Origin: TMP-7 sp038212445
Lineage (GTDB): Bacteria > Acidobacteriota > Terriglobia > Bryobacterales > Bryobacteraceae
Assembly: GCA_038212445.1 (NCBI GenBank)
Contig: JBBQUM010000001.1
Coordinates: 124,001 to 188,000 of the forward strand
DNA: 64,000 nucleotides
Direction: 5' to 3'
Made by a program: the position numbers and the translations under genes. Under the pieces are notes generated by a model. The model saw only the letters and a list, made by a program, of their open reading frames with translations. It did no database searches and was not told the origin of the DNA. Shown here piece after piece: positions 8,968 through 17,435 of this stretch; the stretch's first letter is position 1; every line of letters begins with the position of its first letter.

Positions 8968-9611
8968 TCAACCATCAGTATCTTTCAGCCTTTGACCATA
9001 CCTGGACCCCGGACACCCCCATCCATCAAGTCCGGTTCGTCGTACTCGACACCGAGACCACTGGCTTGAACCCATTGCGCGATCGCCTCATCACCATCGG
9101 AGCTGTCGCTGTCTGCGACGGCGAGATATTACTCGATGACTCCTTCGAGGTCATGCTAAAACTGGCCTTCAACAATTCGTCGGTGACCGTACACGGCATT
9201 ACGCGCGATGAGGCAGCAGGAGGAATGGACGAACCTCAGGCACTAGCGCTGTTTCTCGAGTACTTGAAGGACGGAGTCATCGTCGGCCACCATATCGGTC
9301 ATGACATTCAAGCGCTGAATTGTGCCCTGGAAAGGCATTTCAGCCTGACTCTCAAAAACTCGTCTCTCGATACGATGGACCTCACCCTTCACCTGAACGA
9401 CGACGGAGCCTTCAAAAGCAAAACGATGACGGCGGGCTTCTCCCTCGACGCTCTCTGCGACATGTTTGCCGTCACTCCCCACGACCGCCACACCGCCGGC
9501 GGCGACGCGTTCATCACCGCCCGCATCTTCCTCCACCTACTCGGCGCAGCAAAAGCAGTAGGTCGCCACACCCTCGCCTCGCTCTGTGTGCCATACCCGC
9601 ACGGAAGTTGA
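8964..9611 (+). CDS. DnaQ-like 3'-5' exonuclease (DEDDh)
   Basis: A 215-residue exonuclease of the DnaQ/PolC-epsilon fold with all five catalytic residues: D29 and E31 (LDTETTG), D114 (GHDIQALN), H176 and D181 (HTAGGD). It lacks polymerase or helicase domains, so it acts as a free proofreading or RNA/DNA trimming nuclease. Its ATG overlaps the stop of the DUF294 protein, which suggests stoichiometric production; this pairing recurs in other bacteria. The substrate is not deducible. The last 30 residues carry no known motif. Confidence 0.9.
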   Translation: MINHQYLSAFDHTWTPDTPIHQVRFVVLDTETTGLNPLRDRLITIGAVAVCDGEILLDDSFEVMLKLAFNNSSVTVHGITRDEAAGGMDEPQALALFLEYLKDGVIVGHHIGHDIQALNCALERHFSLTLKNSSLDTMDLTLHLNDDGAFKSKTMTAGFSLDALCDMFAVTPHDRHTAGGDAFITARIFLHLLGAAKAVGRHTLASLCVPYPHGS

Positions 9612-9920
9612 TAATCGCGCTGCCGTAAATATCCAAACGCTGAAATTATCGAAAGCCGGCTTTCACACCGGGCCCTAGGCTGAGCGACGGGGCAATAATG
9701 GCAGGCTGCTGAAGCAGTGTCGACGACACTGGATCCGTTCCGTTTCTGTTGATTGCGATCGCGGGATGGATGAATCAGCACCAGTTGCGCGCCATCGCTT
9801 ACTTGCGCAAGGGAAGCGGGATTAACGGCCATTTGCTGGATACAGCTATCGATTTCAGATTCGACTTTTCGAACGTCAGTGCCAATCATAAGAAAACAAC
9901 ATTGCAGCGTGCCTGCGCGT
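9612..9920 (+). other. Intergenic, no gene seen; two inverted repeats
   Basis: There is no supportable coding sequence. GAAAGCCGGCTTTC (9651-9664) is a perfect palindrome. CAGTGTC-GAC-GACACTG (9715-9731) forms a 7-bp hairpin. The open frame that crosses this stretch on the minus strand continues antisense into the exonuclease gene and is judged spurious. Confidence 0.6.
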
Positions 9921-10345
9921 TTAAGGCGTTCGCAAGCACCTCTTGACGTCCGGGCCGCATAACCCGTAGTGGCGTTGGTTCCACGTATAGATAAGTTCAG
10001 CTTTGGCCTTGAGAGCGCAATGCGCCAGCATTGCATCGTAGATGCCGCCGCCCACAACTCCCGCTGTTGCCGGTGCTGTCAGCGCGTCGGCGTATTCATC
10101 GCCGCTCAACGCAATCACCGAGAGCCCTTCGCGGATGCTGCCAATAAATAGCAGGCCTGCTCGCCGCTTATACGATGCTTGCCCGGCATTCGGGTTAGCG
10201 TGAAATAGACTTCGGCGAGGCTATGCGCTCCGCGGTAGCCGGTTGATTTGTCGAATTGGATGAACAGATCGAGGCTGGCCTTATGGTGAACATGGTCGCC
10301 GTAGAACACCGGCACGAGCACGGAGCTATCGAAGAAACCCTTCAT
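9921..10345 (-). pseudogene. VapC-type PIN-domain toxin, frameshifted
   Basis: The N-terminal fragment (10115-10345) starts MKGFFDSSVLVPVFYGD, with the PIN aspartate, and runs to SLAEVYFTLTR with the conserved Glu. It then ends prematurely at a TGA. The C-terminal half (VIALSGDEYADAL, GGGIYDAML, ELIYTWNQRHY) is in another frame, entered by losing one base near 10137. Re-joined, the reading would be LLA-x-IREGLSVIALSGDEY, typical of VapC RNases. The antitoxin gene upstream overlaps its ATG by 4 bp and is intact, so the toxin has been lost and the antitoxin kept. A sequencing error is the alternative explanation. Confidence 0.82.
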
Positions 10346-10617
10346 TCGCCCTTGCCGAGATTCGCGAGGTCGCGATCTTCTCGGATTTGTTGCAGCATGT
10401 CATCCGTCGCCGAGGCGGGCAGGGGGTGTCCGGCATGAAACACCCAGACGCCGTGTTCTTTGGTGAGCGGGCCGGTCCCGCGCACCGGACGAAGGGTGAT
10501 CTGTTCACCGGCGCTCTCCATTTCGAGGGCGTCTCCGGCTTCCAGGTGCAGCTCTTCCCGCAACGGCTTGGGGATGACCACGCGACCTGCTTTATCAATG
10601 GTCAGACGTGTGTTCAT
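10342..10617 (-). CDS. vapB: AbrB/MazE-like (VapB) antitoxin
   Basis: A 91-residue antitoxin with an N-terminal swapped-hairpin SpoVT-AbrB DNA-binding domain (about 1-45: MNTRLTIDKAGRVVIPKPLR, then LHLEAGDALEME). A C-terminal tail of about 45 residues would neutralise the toxin (LTKEHGVWVFHAGHPLP, DDMLQQIREDRD). It overlaps the broken vapC gene by 4 bp. With no functional toxin it may persist as an antidote to a related toxin elsewhere, or as a neutral remnant. It also normally represses its own promoter. Confidence 0.88.
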   Translation of the reverse strand: MNTRLTIDKAGRVVIPKPLREELHLEAGDALEMESAGEQITLRPVRGTGPLTKEHGVWVFHAGHPLPASATDDMLQQIREDRDLANLGKGE

Positions 10618-10644
10618 TCTGGTACGATACTGTGGGTTGAACCA

Positions 10645-11070
10645 TCAGTCAATTCCATTTATCACTGCCCGACCATAGGATGATGGTATTTTGCGGGTGC
10701 TGTTCCGCAAGTTGCTTGAGCGTGGAGCGCTGCCGGGGCTGGCCGGAGGGAGTGACTGTGCGGGAACGGAGGTGCGCGTTGCGGGACGCGCTTTACCGGG
10801 GGCTGATTCGGCGGCACTGCGAATCGCCTTTGCCACATCGAGAAAGGCATCGTCTCGGTCTGTCCATTTGGTGACCGGCTTTCCGTCGGTGGCGGTGACG
10901 AGCCGCTTCCCGAGGGGCGCCTTCTGCCATTCGCACGGTCGAAGAATGACAGATATGACTCGGGCGTCGCCCGCGTTGTGCCCCTGGTGCTTCAGCATGC
11001 TCAGTTGCACTTCCAACTGGTCGCGCAGCGACTCGTCTTTATGCGAATAGGAGAAGAAAAGCGAATGCAC
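10645..11070 (-). pseudogene. Remnant of a TIR-domain protein with internal deletion
   Basis: The open frame is intact (141 residues) but matches only the two edges of a bacterial TIR domain. The start MHSLFFSYSHKDESLRDQLE is the canonical box 1. It jumps after MLKHQG to AGDARVISVILRPCEW and then VTKWTDRDDAFLDVAKAIR, the last strand and helix. About 50 residues that normally lie between, including the helix with the catalytic glutamate of TIR NADases, are absent with the frame preserved. The tail begins a further conserved block (PRSSNLR) but stops soon after. I infer a dead remnant of a TIR effector; the deletion size is judged from memory of the family. Confidence 0.68.
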
Positions 11071-11132
11071 AGGTCCCCCTAAATTACTAGCAAATCGCTT
11101 GCGCTGTCGGAGGTGATTGGCTTTCGCGAGGA

Positions 11133-11385
11133 TTAGATTCCCAGGTCCTTGAACAGCGCGTCGGCCGACTTCTGGCGCTTTCCCTGGCCTTTGTCGGCAG
11201 CGCGTAACGCTTTCATCGTGGTCGCGTTGGGTACCCTCACATCAAATGGCAGGGCCTTCTCCGCCACCACGCGGACCAGCAGCATGCGCACGGCGTCGGA
11301 CACCGAGATGCCCATCGCCGCCAGCGTCTTCGTTGCTCTGTCCTTCGTTTTGATCCACGCGGACATGAACCATCGTCGTCGCCAT
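11133..11385 (-). pseudogene. RelB/DinJ-family antitoxin, frameshifted
   Basis: From ATG 11385 the frame reads MATTMVHVRVDQN, the usual RelB/DinJ start. It then leaves the family sequence; the remainder (KDRATKTLAAMGISVSDAV, then EKALPFDVRVPNA) lies in the next frame. One base appears lost in the A-run corresponding to T11348-11351. An ATG at 11366 in the second frame could still give a 77-residue product lacking the first dimerising strand. No RelE/YafQ-type toxin is next to it; the downstream neighbour is the TIR remnant. Confidence 0.75.
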
Positions 11386-11950
11386 GATTAGCCCATGAGA
11401 TACATTGCATCTCAAGGGCATGTGCACTCAGCACCCCCCGCATCTTGTCGGGCCTTTTGAAGATCAATCACAATCGCGGCAGAACTGCCCTCCACTTCCT
11501 TCGAAAAGGAAAAAATAGTCAAACTCACTAAAACAAGTGACTTGTCGTCCTCAAGCGTCCCCGAAAATCACGCTCTTCGCTTCCTTTTCATCCCCCGTTG
11601 TGGCGACAGCAATCGGGGATTCATAGCTCTTCCACAAATATCTTCCCCACCTTTTCATCAACCTGCCAGCCTCAGCCCCCTCCAGCTAACATCCTCGGAC
11701 TGACAATGAAAGCGGATAGCCATGCCGCGCCCATATCCGGCCACCCAAAGAAAGGAGAGAGCAGATGACCGAATCGATCAGAACCGAGTGCACTGCAAGA
11801 GTGCCATTTCTCAAAACAAACCCAGTCCGAATTCCCGCCACACCGAATAAACGATTTTTGCCGAACGAACCTAGTCCCACATTCGGACACTCCGCCGTAG
11901 CAATCCTCTACACTTTCGCCGCCCCCTCCCCAGCCGCATACAATGAACCC
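11386..11950 (+). other. Intergenic, no gene seen
   Basis: About 565 bp without convincing coding sequence. ACAAGT-G-ACTTGT (11533-11545) is a perfect short palindrome. A good Shine-Dalgarno sequence (AAGGAGAG) precedes ATG 11765, which opens in frame with the dehydrogenase below and would add 62 residues with no family resemblance. Confidence 0.55.
11939..11944 (+). promoter_or_regulatory. -10 element TACAAT, leaderless start at 11951
   Basis: TACAAT matches the -10 consensus at five of six bases and ends 7 nt before the A of ATG 11951, the start that gives a clean Tat signal. No good -35 is visible at 16-18 bp. Confidence 0.45.
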
Positions 11951-13039
11951 ATGACGATCTCTCGCCGCTCCTTCGTCGCTGCTGCCGGAGCCGCCCAGGC
12001 TGCCGTCGCGCAAAACAAACCCAACGTCACTGCGCCTGTCACCCATGGCCAACCGCCCGCCCCCACCGGCGTCATCCACGTCGCCACCATGTACCAGTTC
12101 GAGCCCGCTGAGATCGAAAGGATCCAGGCTGCCGTCCCCACTGCCCGGGTCGAAATCGCCGTCTCCAAAACCCGCGACGACTTCCGCGCCAAACTCCGCG
12201 ACGCCGACGTCGTCTATGACTCCCTCCGTGGCGACGACCTCGACTACGCCCCCCGCCTCAAATGGCTGCAGTCCGGCGCCGCCGGCATGGAGTCCCTCGA
12301 CCCCCTCGTCAAGCAGAGCCCGCTCGTCGTCACCAACATGGCTCGCGTCTTCGCCCACGGCATCTCCGAGACCGCTTTCGCCCTCCTGCTCTCACTCACC
12401 CGCGGCATCGCCAAATACTACGCGCCTCAGTTCGCCAAACATCAGATGACTCCCGTCGGTACCGTCAAGTCCGGCCATCATCAGGAGATCTCCGGCCGCA
12501 CCATGGGCATCGTCGGACTCGGCGGCATGGGCACCATGATCGCCCGCCGCGCCTTCTACGGCTTCGACATGCGCGTCGTCGCTACCGACGCCAAGCCGAT
12601 TCCTAAACCTGACTTCGTCGCCGAACTCCATGACCCTTCCTGGTTCATGACCATGGTTCCCCAAGTCGACGTGCTCGTCTCCTGCGCGCCGCACACACCT
12701 CAAACCGAACGCATGTTCAATGAGACAGTCTTCAATCGCATGAAGCCTAGCGCCTATTTCCTCGCCATGTCCCGCGGAAAACTGTTCGACGATATGGCCC
12801 TCGTCAAAGCCCTCCAGAGCAATCGAATCGCGGGCGCAGGACTCGATGTCTTCCCCGTCGAGCCTCCCCCCGCTAACCATCCCATCTTCGATTGCCCCAA
12901 CGTCGTCATGACCGCGCACTCCAGCGGCTGGAGCGTCGACCGCCAGGTCCGCTTAGTCGACCTGTTCGCTGAAAACCTCCGTCGTTACGCGAGCGGTCAA
13001 CCTTTAATGAACGTAGTCGACAAGCAAGCAGGCTATTGA
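11951..13039 (+). CDS. D-2-hydroxyacid dehydrogenase family protein with Tat signal
   Basis: A 362-residue oxidoreductase of the D-isomer-specific 2-hydroxyacid dehydrogenase family. It starts with MTISRRSFVAAAGAAQAAVAQ, a twin-arginine signal, so it should be folded with NAD(P) in the cytoplasm and exported. The Rossmann motif is GIVGLGGMG. The catalytic region is seen as LVSCAPHTPQT, then GLDVFPVEPPPANHP and MTAHSSG. Its stop shares one base with the malQ ATG, making it the first gene of a long maltodextrin-related run. The substrate is unknown. ATG 11765 has a better ribosome site but gives an unlikely 62-residue extension. Confidence 0.87.
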   Translation: MTISRRSFVAAAGAAQAAVAQNKPNVTAPVTHGQPPAPTGVIHVATMYQFEPAEIERIQAAVPTARVEIAVSKTRDDFRAKLRDADVVYDSLRGDDLDYAPRLKWLQSGAAGMESLDPLVKQSPLVVTNMARVFAHGISETAFALLLSLTRGIAKYYAPQFAKHQMTPVGTVKSGHHQEISGRTMGIVGLGGMGTMIARRAFYGFDMRVVATDAKPIPKPDFVAELHDPSWFMTMVPQVDVLVSCAPHTPQTERMFNETVFNRMKPSAYFLAMSRGKLFDDMALVKALQSNRIAGAGLDVFPVEPPPANHPIFDCPNVVMTAHSSGWSVDRQVRLVDLFAENLRRYASGQPLMNVVDKQAGY

Positions 13040-14433
13040 TGGCAACTAAGTTTCCGAGGTCGAGCGGCATACTGCTCCACCCGACCTCTCTCCCTTCACC
13101 GCACGGGATCGGTGACCTCGGAACGTCCGCCTATGAGTTCATCGACTTTCTGGAACGCGCCGGACAGAAGATATGGCAAGTGCTTCCGCTCGCCCCCACC
13201 GGCTACGGCGACTCGCCCTACCAAAGCTTCTCCGCCTTCGCCGGCAATCCGCTGCTCATTAGTCTCGACAACCTCGCCGCCACCAACAGCATTCCCGAGT
13301 TCCCGCAGGACCGTGTCGACTTCGGCTGGGTCATCGACTGGAAGTTCCCTCAACTCGCCCGCGCCGCCGAACTGTTCTTCGCCGCCGGCCATGATCAGCT
13401 AGCCTTCAATGCCTTTCAGAAAAGGCACGCCCACTGGCTCGATCCCTACGTCCGCTTCATGGCCGCCCGGCAGCTTTATCCTGAGTCGGCCCATCGGTAC
13501 TGGCAATTCGAGTTCTTCCGCCAGTGGAGTGCGCTCAAACAATATGCGAATCGAAAGGGCATCCGCATCATGGGCGACATGCCCATCTACGTCGCCGGCG
13601 ATAGTGCAGACGTCGTCTCTCATCCCGAGTTCTTCCGTCATGACTTCGTGGCCGGAGTTCCGCCCGACTACTTCAGCGCTACCGGCCAGCTCTGGGGCAA
13701 TCCCGTCTATAACTGGGATGCGCTCGCCAAGACCGGCTTCGCATGGTGGGTCGATCGCTTCCGCCACACACTCGAAACCGTCGACTTCGTACGCCTCGAC
13801 CACTTCCGCGGCTTTGAAGCCTTCTGGCAGGTGCCCGCCGGCAGCCCCAATGCGATCAATGGTAAATGGGTCAAAGGACCAGGCCCCGCTCTCTTCGAGG
13901 CCCTCGAAAAGGCTTTAGGCGACTTGCCCATCGTCGCCGAAAACCTCGGCGTCATTACCCCGGGCGTTGAGGCCATGCGGCATCAATTTGGGTTTCCCGG
14001 CATGAGCGTTCTTCAATTCGCTTTCGGTAGTGACCCTCAGGCGCCCACGTTCCGCCCTCATAACTACCCGCGCGAAGTCGTCGCCTACACCGGTACTCAC
14101 GACAACGACACGACCATCGGCTGGTGGACCTCCACTGGCAAAACCGATTCCACTCGCTCCGCCGAAGACATTCATAGAGAGCGGGAGACTTGCCTCGCCT
14201 ACCTGCGAACCGACGGCAGTGAGATCAACTGGACGTTCATCGAGACTGTGATGGCGTCCGTCGCCGACACCGTGCTGGTCCCGCTCCAGGACGTCCTCGG
14301 TCTCGGCACTGAAGCCCGTATGAATCTTCCAGGGCGGCCAGACGGAAATTGGCAATGGCGTTACCGCGCCGGCGCACTCGAACCGAGGCTCGAACAGCGC
14401 CTCAGGAAGCTGACGGATTTATATGACCGCTAA
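13039..14433 (+). CDS. malQ: 4-alpha-glucanotransferase (amylomaltase, GH77)
   Basis: A 464-residue cytoplasmic disproportionating enzyme that transfers alpha-1,4-glucan segments between maltodextrins. Full-length GH77 motifs are present: RSSGILLHPTSLPSPHGIGD at the start, GDMPIYVAGDSADV, DFVRLDHFRGFEAFW with the nucleophile Asp, IVAENLGVITP with the acid/base Glu, and YTGTHDNDTTIGWW with the transition-state-stabilising Asp. ATG 13039 overlaps the stop of the previous gene by one base; a TTG just before it is less likely. It overlaps the sugar transporter gene by 11 bp, so the four carbohydrate genes are coupled. Confidence 0.97.
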   Translation: MATKFPRSSGILLHPTSLPSPHGIGDLGTSAYEFIDFLERAGQKIWQVLPLAPTGYGDSPYQSFSAFAGNPLLISLDNLAATNSIPEFPQDRVDFGWVIDWKFPQLARAAELFFAAGHDQLAFNAFQKRHAHWLDPYVRFMAARQLYPESAHRYWQFEFFRQWSALKQYANRKGIRIMGDMPIYVAGDSADVVSHPEFFRHDFVAGVPPDYFSATGQLWGNPVYNWDALAKTGFAWWVDRFRHTLETVDFVRLDHFRGFEAFWQVPAGSPNAINGKWVKGPGPALFEALEKALGDLPIVAENLGVITPGVEAMRHQFGFPGMSVLQFAFGSDPQAPTFRPHNYPREVVAYTGTHDNDTTIGWWTSTGKTDSTRSAEDIHRERETCLAYLRTDGSEINWTFIETVMASVADTVLVPLQDVLGLGTEARMNLPGRPDGNWQWRYRAGALEPRLEQRLRKLTDLYDR

Positions 14434-15769
14434 ACCTCGCCTGTCTTTCTGGCAAATCTGGAACATGAGTTTCGGGTTCCTCGGCATTCAATTCGGTTGG
14501 GGACTGCAGATGGCCAATATGAGCGCCATCTACGAGTACCTCGGCGCGTCGGCTGACAAACTGCCGCTCCTGTGGCTTGCCGCCCCGCTTACCGGACTCA
14601 TCGTTCAGCCCATCATCGGCCACATGAGCGACCATACCTGGAACTCGCTCGGACGCCGCCGCCCCTACTTCCTTACCGGCGCCATCCTCTCGTCCATCGC
14701 TCTAATCCTTATGCCGCAGTCCTCCACGCTCTGGATGGCTGCAGGACTTCTCTGGATCCTCGACGCTTCCATCAACGTCAGCATGGAACCGTTCCGCGCC
14801 TTCGTCGCCGATATGCTCCCGCCCGATCAGTGCACCAAAGGTTTCGCCATGCAAAGCATCTTCATCGGACTCGGCGCCGTCGTCGCCTCCGCGCTCCCCT
14901 GGATGCTCACCAACTGGTTCGGCGTCAACCCCGCTCACGCGCCCGGCACCATTCCTACCGCCGTCAAGATATCTTTCTATATCGGTGCAGTCGCTTTCTT
15001 CGGGGCCGTCATGTGGACCATCTTCACCACTAAGGAATATCCGCCCGCCGACCTTCAGGCATTCAAGAAACACACCGCATCCAAAGGACTCAGCGAAAAC
15101 GTTCGCGAGATCTTCCAGTCCATCGCTGAAGTCCCGCAAACCATGCGCCAACTCGCCTTCGTCCAGTTCTTCACCTGGCTTGGACTCTTTTGCATGTGGC
15201 TCTACTTCGCCCCCGCTGTCGCTCGAAATGTGTTCGGCGCGCCGGATGAAAAAAGCCCGCTCTATAGCCAAGGCGCCGAGTGGGCCGGGCTCTGCTTCTC
15301 CATGTATTCCGCCGTCTGCTTCGCGTTCTCCTGGGCACTCCCGGCCATCGCCGCCCGCCTTGGACGCCGCGGCACTCACGCGTTCTGCCTGCTCTGCGGT
15401 GCCGCCGGTTTACTCTCGGTTGCCGTCATCCAGAACAAGTACATGTTGATGCTGTCGATGCTCGGCGTCGGCATGGCTTGGGCCAGTACGCTCTCCATGC
15501 CCTACGCGATTCTCGCCGGCTGCATTCCGCCCGAGAAGACCGGCATCTACATGGGCATTTTCAACTTCGCCATCGTGCTGCCCGAAATCATCGCTTCGCT
15601 CGGCTTCGGCTGGGTGATGAATCACCTTCTCGACAACAATCGACTGCTCGCCGTCGTCGCCGGCGGTGTCTGTATGATCATCGCCGCCGCGTTGCTGGCC
15701 CGCGTGAAGGAAGGAGCCACCCGTGCGCATCCTGTTAGCGCTGTTGTTGCCGGTTCTCACGCTGGCTGA
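14423..15769 (+). CDS. MFS sugar transporter (SLC45/maltose-sucrose type)
   Basis: A 448-residue permease with about 12 hydrophobic segments. The N-terminal LSFWQIWNMSFGFLGIQFGW and the loop GHMSDHTWNSLGRRRPYF between helices 2 and 3 (D and RRRP motif) are characteristic of the proton-coupled alpha-glucoside symporters related to SLC45 and plant SUC carriers. It overlaps malQ upstream and the GH13 gene downstream, which fits import or export of maltose or maltodextrin. The direction of transport cannot be read from sequence. Confidence 0.92.
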   Translation: MTAKPRLSFWQIWNMSFGFLGIQFGWGLQMANMSAIYEYLGASADKLPLLWLAAPLTGLIVQPIIGHMSDHTWNSLGRRRPYFLTGAILSSIALILMPQSSTLWMAAGLLWILDASINVSMEPFRAFVADMLPPDQCTKGFAMQSIFIGLGAVVASALPWMLTNWFGVNPAHAPGTIPTAVKISFYIGAVAFFGAVMWTIFTTKEYPPADLQAFKKHTASKGLSENVREIFQSIAEVPQTMRQLAFVQFFTWLGLFCMWLYFAPAVARNVFGAPDEKSPLYSQGAEWAGLCFSMYSAVCFAFSWALPAIAARLGRRGTHAFCLLCGAAGLLSVAVIQNKYMLMLSMLGVGMAWASTLSMPYAILAGCIPPEKTGIYMGIFNFAIVLPEIIASLGFGWVMNHLLDNNRLLAVVAGGVCMIIAAALLARVKEGATRAHPVSAVVAGSHAG

Positions 15770-17432
15770 CCCGCCGCGTGTCACCAAAGTTGAGCCGCCG
15801 AACTGGTGGCCGAATCACTCCATCAACCCGGTCCGCCTGTTGATCCGCGGCGCAAACCTGAAAGGCGCCTCGCTGACAGGCTCTCTCCGCGCGTCCAACC
15901 TGCGCGTCAACGATGCCGGCACTTATCTGTTTGCCGACGTCACAATTCCCAAGAACGCGAGGCCCGGCCGCGCCTCAATCCATCTGAAGACTGTCGACGG
16001 CACGGTCGCCGTCCCGTTTGAGATTTCGGCGCCGCTCGCCCGCCAAGGCCGCTTCCAGGGCTTCTCCTCTGACGACCTGATCTACCTCATCATGCCCGAC
16101 CGCTTCTCCGATGGCGATCCTTCGAACAACGATCCCGACGTCTCCCGCGGCCTGTTCGACAAATCCAAACCGCGCTACTACCACGGCGGCGATCTTCAGG
16201 GCATCATCAATCGGCTTCCATATCTCAAGGCTCTCGGAATCACCGCCATCTGGGTTAATCCCGTCTACGACAATAACAACCAGCTGAATACGCGCGAGAT
16301 CTACGATGGGAAGCCCATCACCGACTACCACGGCTACGGCGCAGTCGACTTCTACAACGTCGACGAGCACTTCGGCACCGTCCGGAAGTTCCGTGAACTC
16401 GTCGACGCCGCCCACGCCGCCGGCATCAAAATCATTCAGGATCAGGTGGCCAATCACACCGGCCCCTTCCACCCGTGGGTTGAAGACAGTCCGCTGCCCG
16501 ATTGGTTCCATGGCACCGCCGCCAAACACATCGACGAGACCTGGCAAACCTGGACCATCGCTGACCCCGGCGCTACCTCAAAACTGCGCCGCCCCACTCT
16601 CGACGGCTGGTTTATCAATATCCTTCCCGACCTCAATCAGGAGCAGCCCGAGGTCGCCCGTTACCTGATTCAGAACACCCTCTGGTGGATCGGCGTGAGC
16701 GGCATGGATGCCATCCGTCAGGACACCCTGCCTTACGTGCCGCGCACTTTTTGGCGCGAGTGGATGGCCGCCATTAAGCGCGAGTATCCAAAATTTCGTG
16801 TGGTCGGCGAAATGTTCGACGCCGACCCGTCACTCGTCTCGTTCTTCCAAGGCGGCCGCCGCCAGTTCGACGGAGTCGACAGCGGCGTAGACTCCCTCTT
16901 CGACTTCCCCCTGTTCTACTCTGTCCGTAACGTCTTCGCTCAGGGACATCCCGCACGTGAACTCGCGGTCATGCTTTCACACGACCACCTGTATCCCGAT
17001 CCCTCGATGCTCGTCACGTTCCTTGGTCTCCACGACGTCGAGAGATACATGAACGTCCAGGGAGCCAGCGCCGAGAACTTGAAACTCGCCTTTACCTTCC
17101 TGCTCACCACCCGCGGCGCGCCGATGATTTACTACGGGGACGAGATTGCCCTGCCGGGCGGCAACGATCCCGATAACCGCCGCGACTTTCCGCCGGAACG
17201 CTTCGATCAGCCCGGCGAACTCTACCAGCACATCGCCGCACTCGCCAAACTCCGGCAGGAGAAAGAGTGCCTCCGTCGCGGCCAACTCATACATCTCGCC
17301 GCCACCGATACTGTCTACGCCTTCAAACGGAAGTCGGCAAATTGTGAAGTGACCGTGATTTTTAACACCGGAAACCGGCCCGAAAGCATCGAAGGGATAA
17401 CGGCGGAGCCGCACACCGCCACCATCCGCTAG
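15723..17432 (+). CDS. Secreted GH13 alpha-amylase/cyclomaltodextrinase
   Basis: A 569-residue glycoside hydrolase with a short signal peptide (MRILLALLLPVLTLA). An N-terminal beta domain of the cyclomaltodextrinase kind follows (about 20-110, RVTKVEPPNWW). The GH13 barrel shows region I DQVANH, region II GMDAIRQDTL with the nucleophile Asp, region III VVGEMFD with the acid/base Glu, and region IV FLGLHD. It starts at GTG 15723 inside the transporter gene (47-bp overlap). It would release maltodextrins in the periplasm for the neighbouring transporter and MalQ. Exact specificity is not decidable by eye. Confidence 0.93.
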   Translation: MRILLALLLPVLTLADPPRVTKVEPPNWWPNHSINPVRLLIRGANLKGASLTGSLRASNLRVNDAGTYLFADVTIPKNARPGRASIHLKTVDGTVAVPFEISAPLARQGRFQGFSSDDLIYLIMPDRFSDGDPSNNDPDVSRGLFDKSKPRYYHGGDLQGIINRLPYLKALGITAIWVNPVYDNNNQLNTREIYDGKPITDYHGYGAVDFYNVDEHFGTVRKFRELVDAAHAAGIKIIQDQVANHTGPFHPWVEDSPLPDWFHGTAAKHIDETWQTWTIADPGATSKLRRPTLDGWFINILPDLNQEQPEVARYLIQNTLWWIGVSGMDAIRQDTLPYVPRTFWREWMAAIKREYPKFRVVGEMFDADPSLVSFFQGGRRQFDGVDSGVDSLFDFPLFYSVRNVFAQGHPARELAVMLSHDHLYPDPSMLVTFLGLHDVERYMNVQGASAENLKLAFTFLLTTRGAPMIYYGDEIALPGGNDPDNRRDFPPERFDQPGELYQHIAALAKLRQEKECLRRGQLIHLAATDTVYAFKRKSANCEVTVIFNTGNRPESIEGITAEPHTATIR

Positions 17433-17435
17433 CCA

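Noticed and set aside
9715..9731. Hairpin CAGTGTC-GAC-GACACTG as a CRISPR repeat or attachment site
   Set aside because: It occurs once; there are no repeats, spacers, integrase or cas genes.
9389..10057. 222-codon minus-strand frame over the DnaQ end and intergenic region
   Set aside because: Half of it is antisense to the exonuclease and the remainder overlaps the broken vapC; no motif or ribosome site supports it.
10115..10120. TGA in the VapC gene as a second selenocysteine codon
   Set aside because: The downstream part is in a different reading frame, and PIN domains have no Cys at that position, so a frameshift is the explanation.
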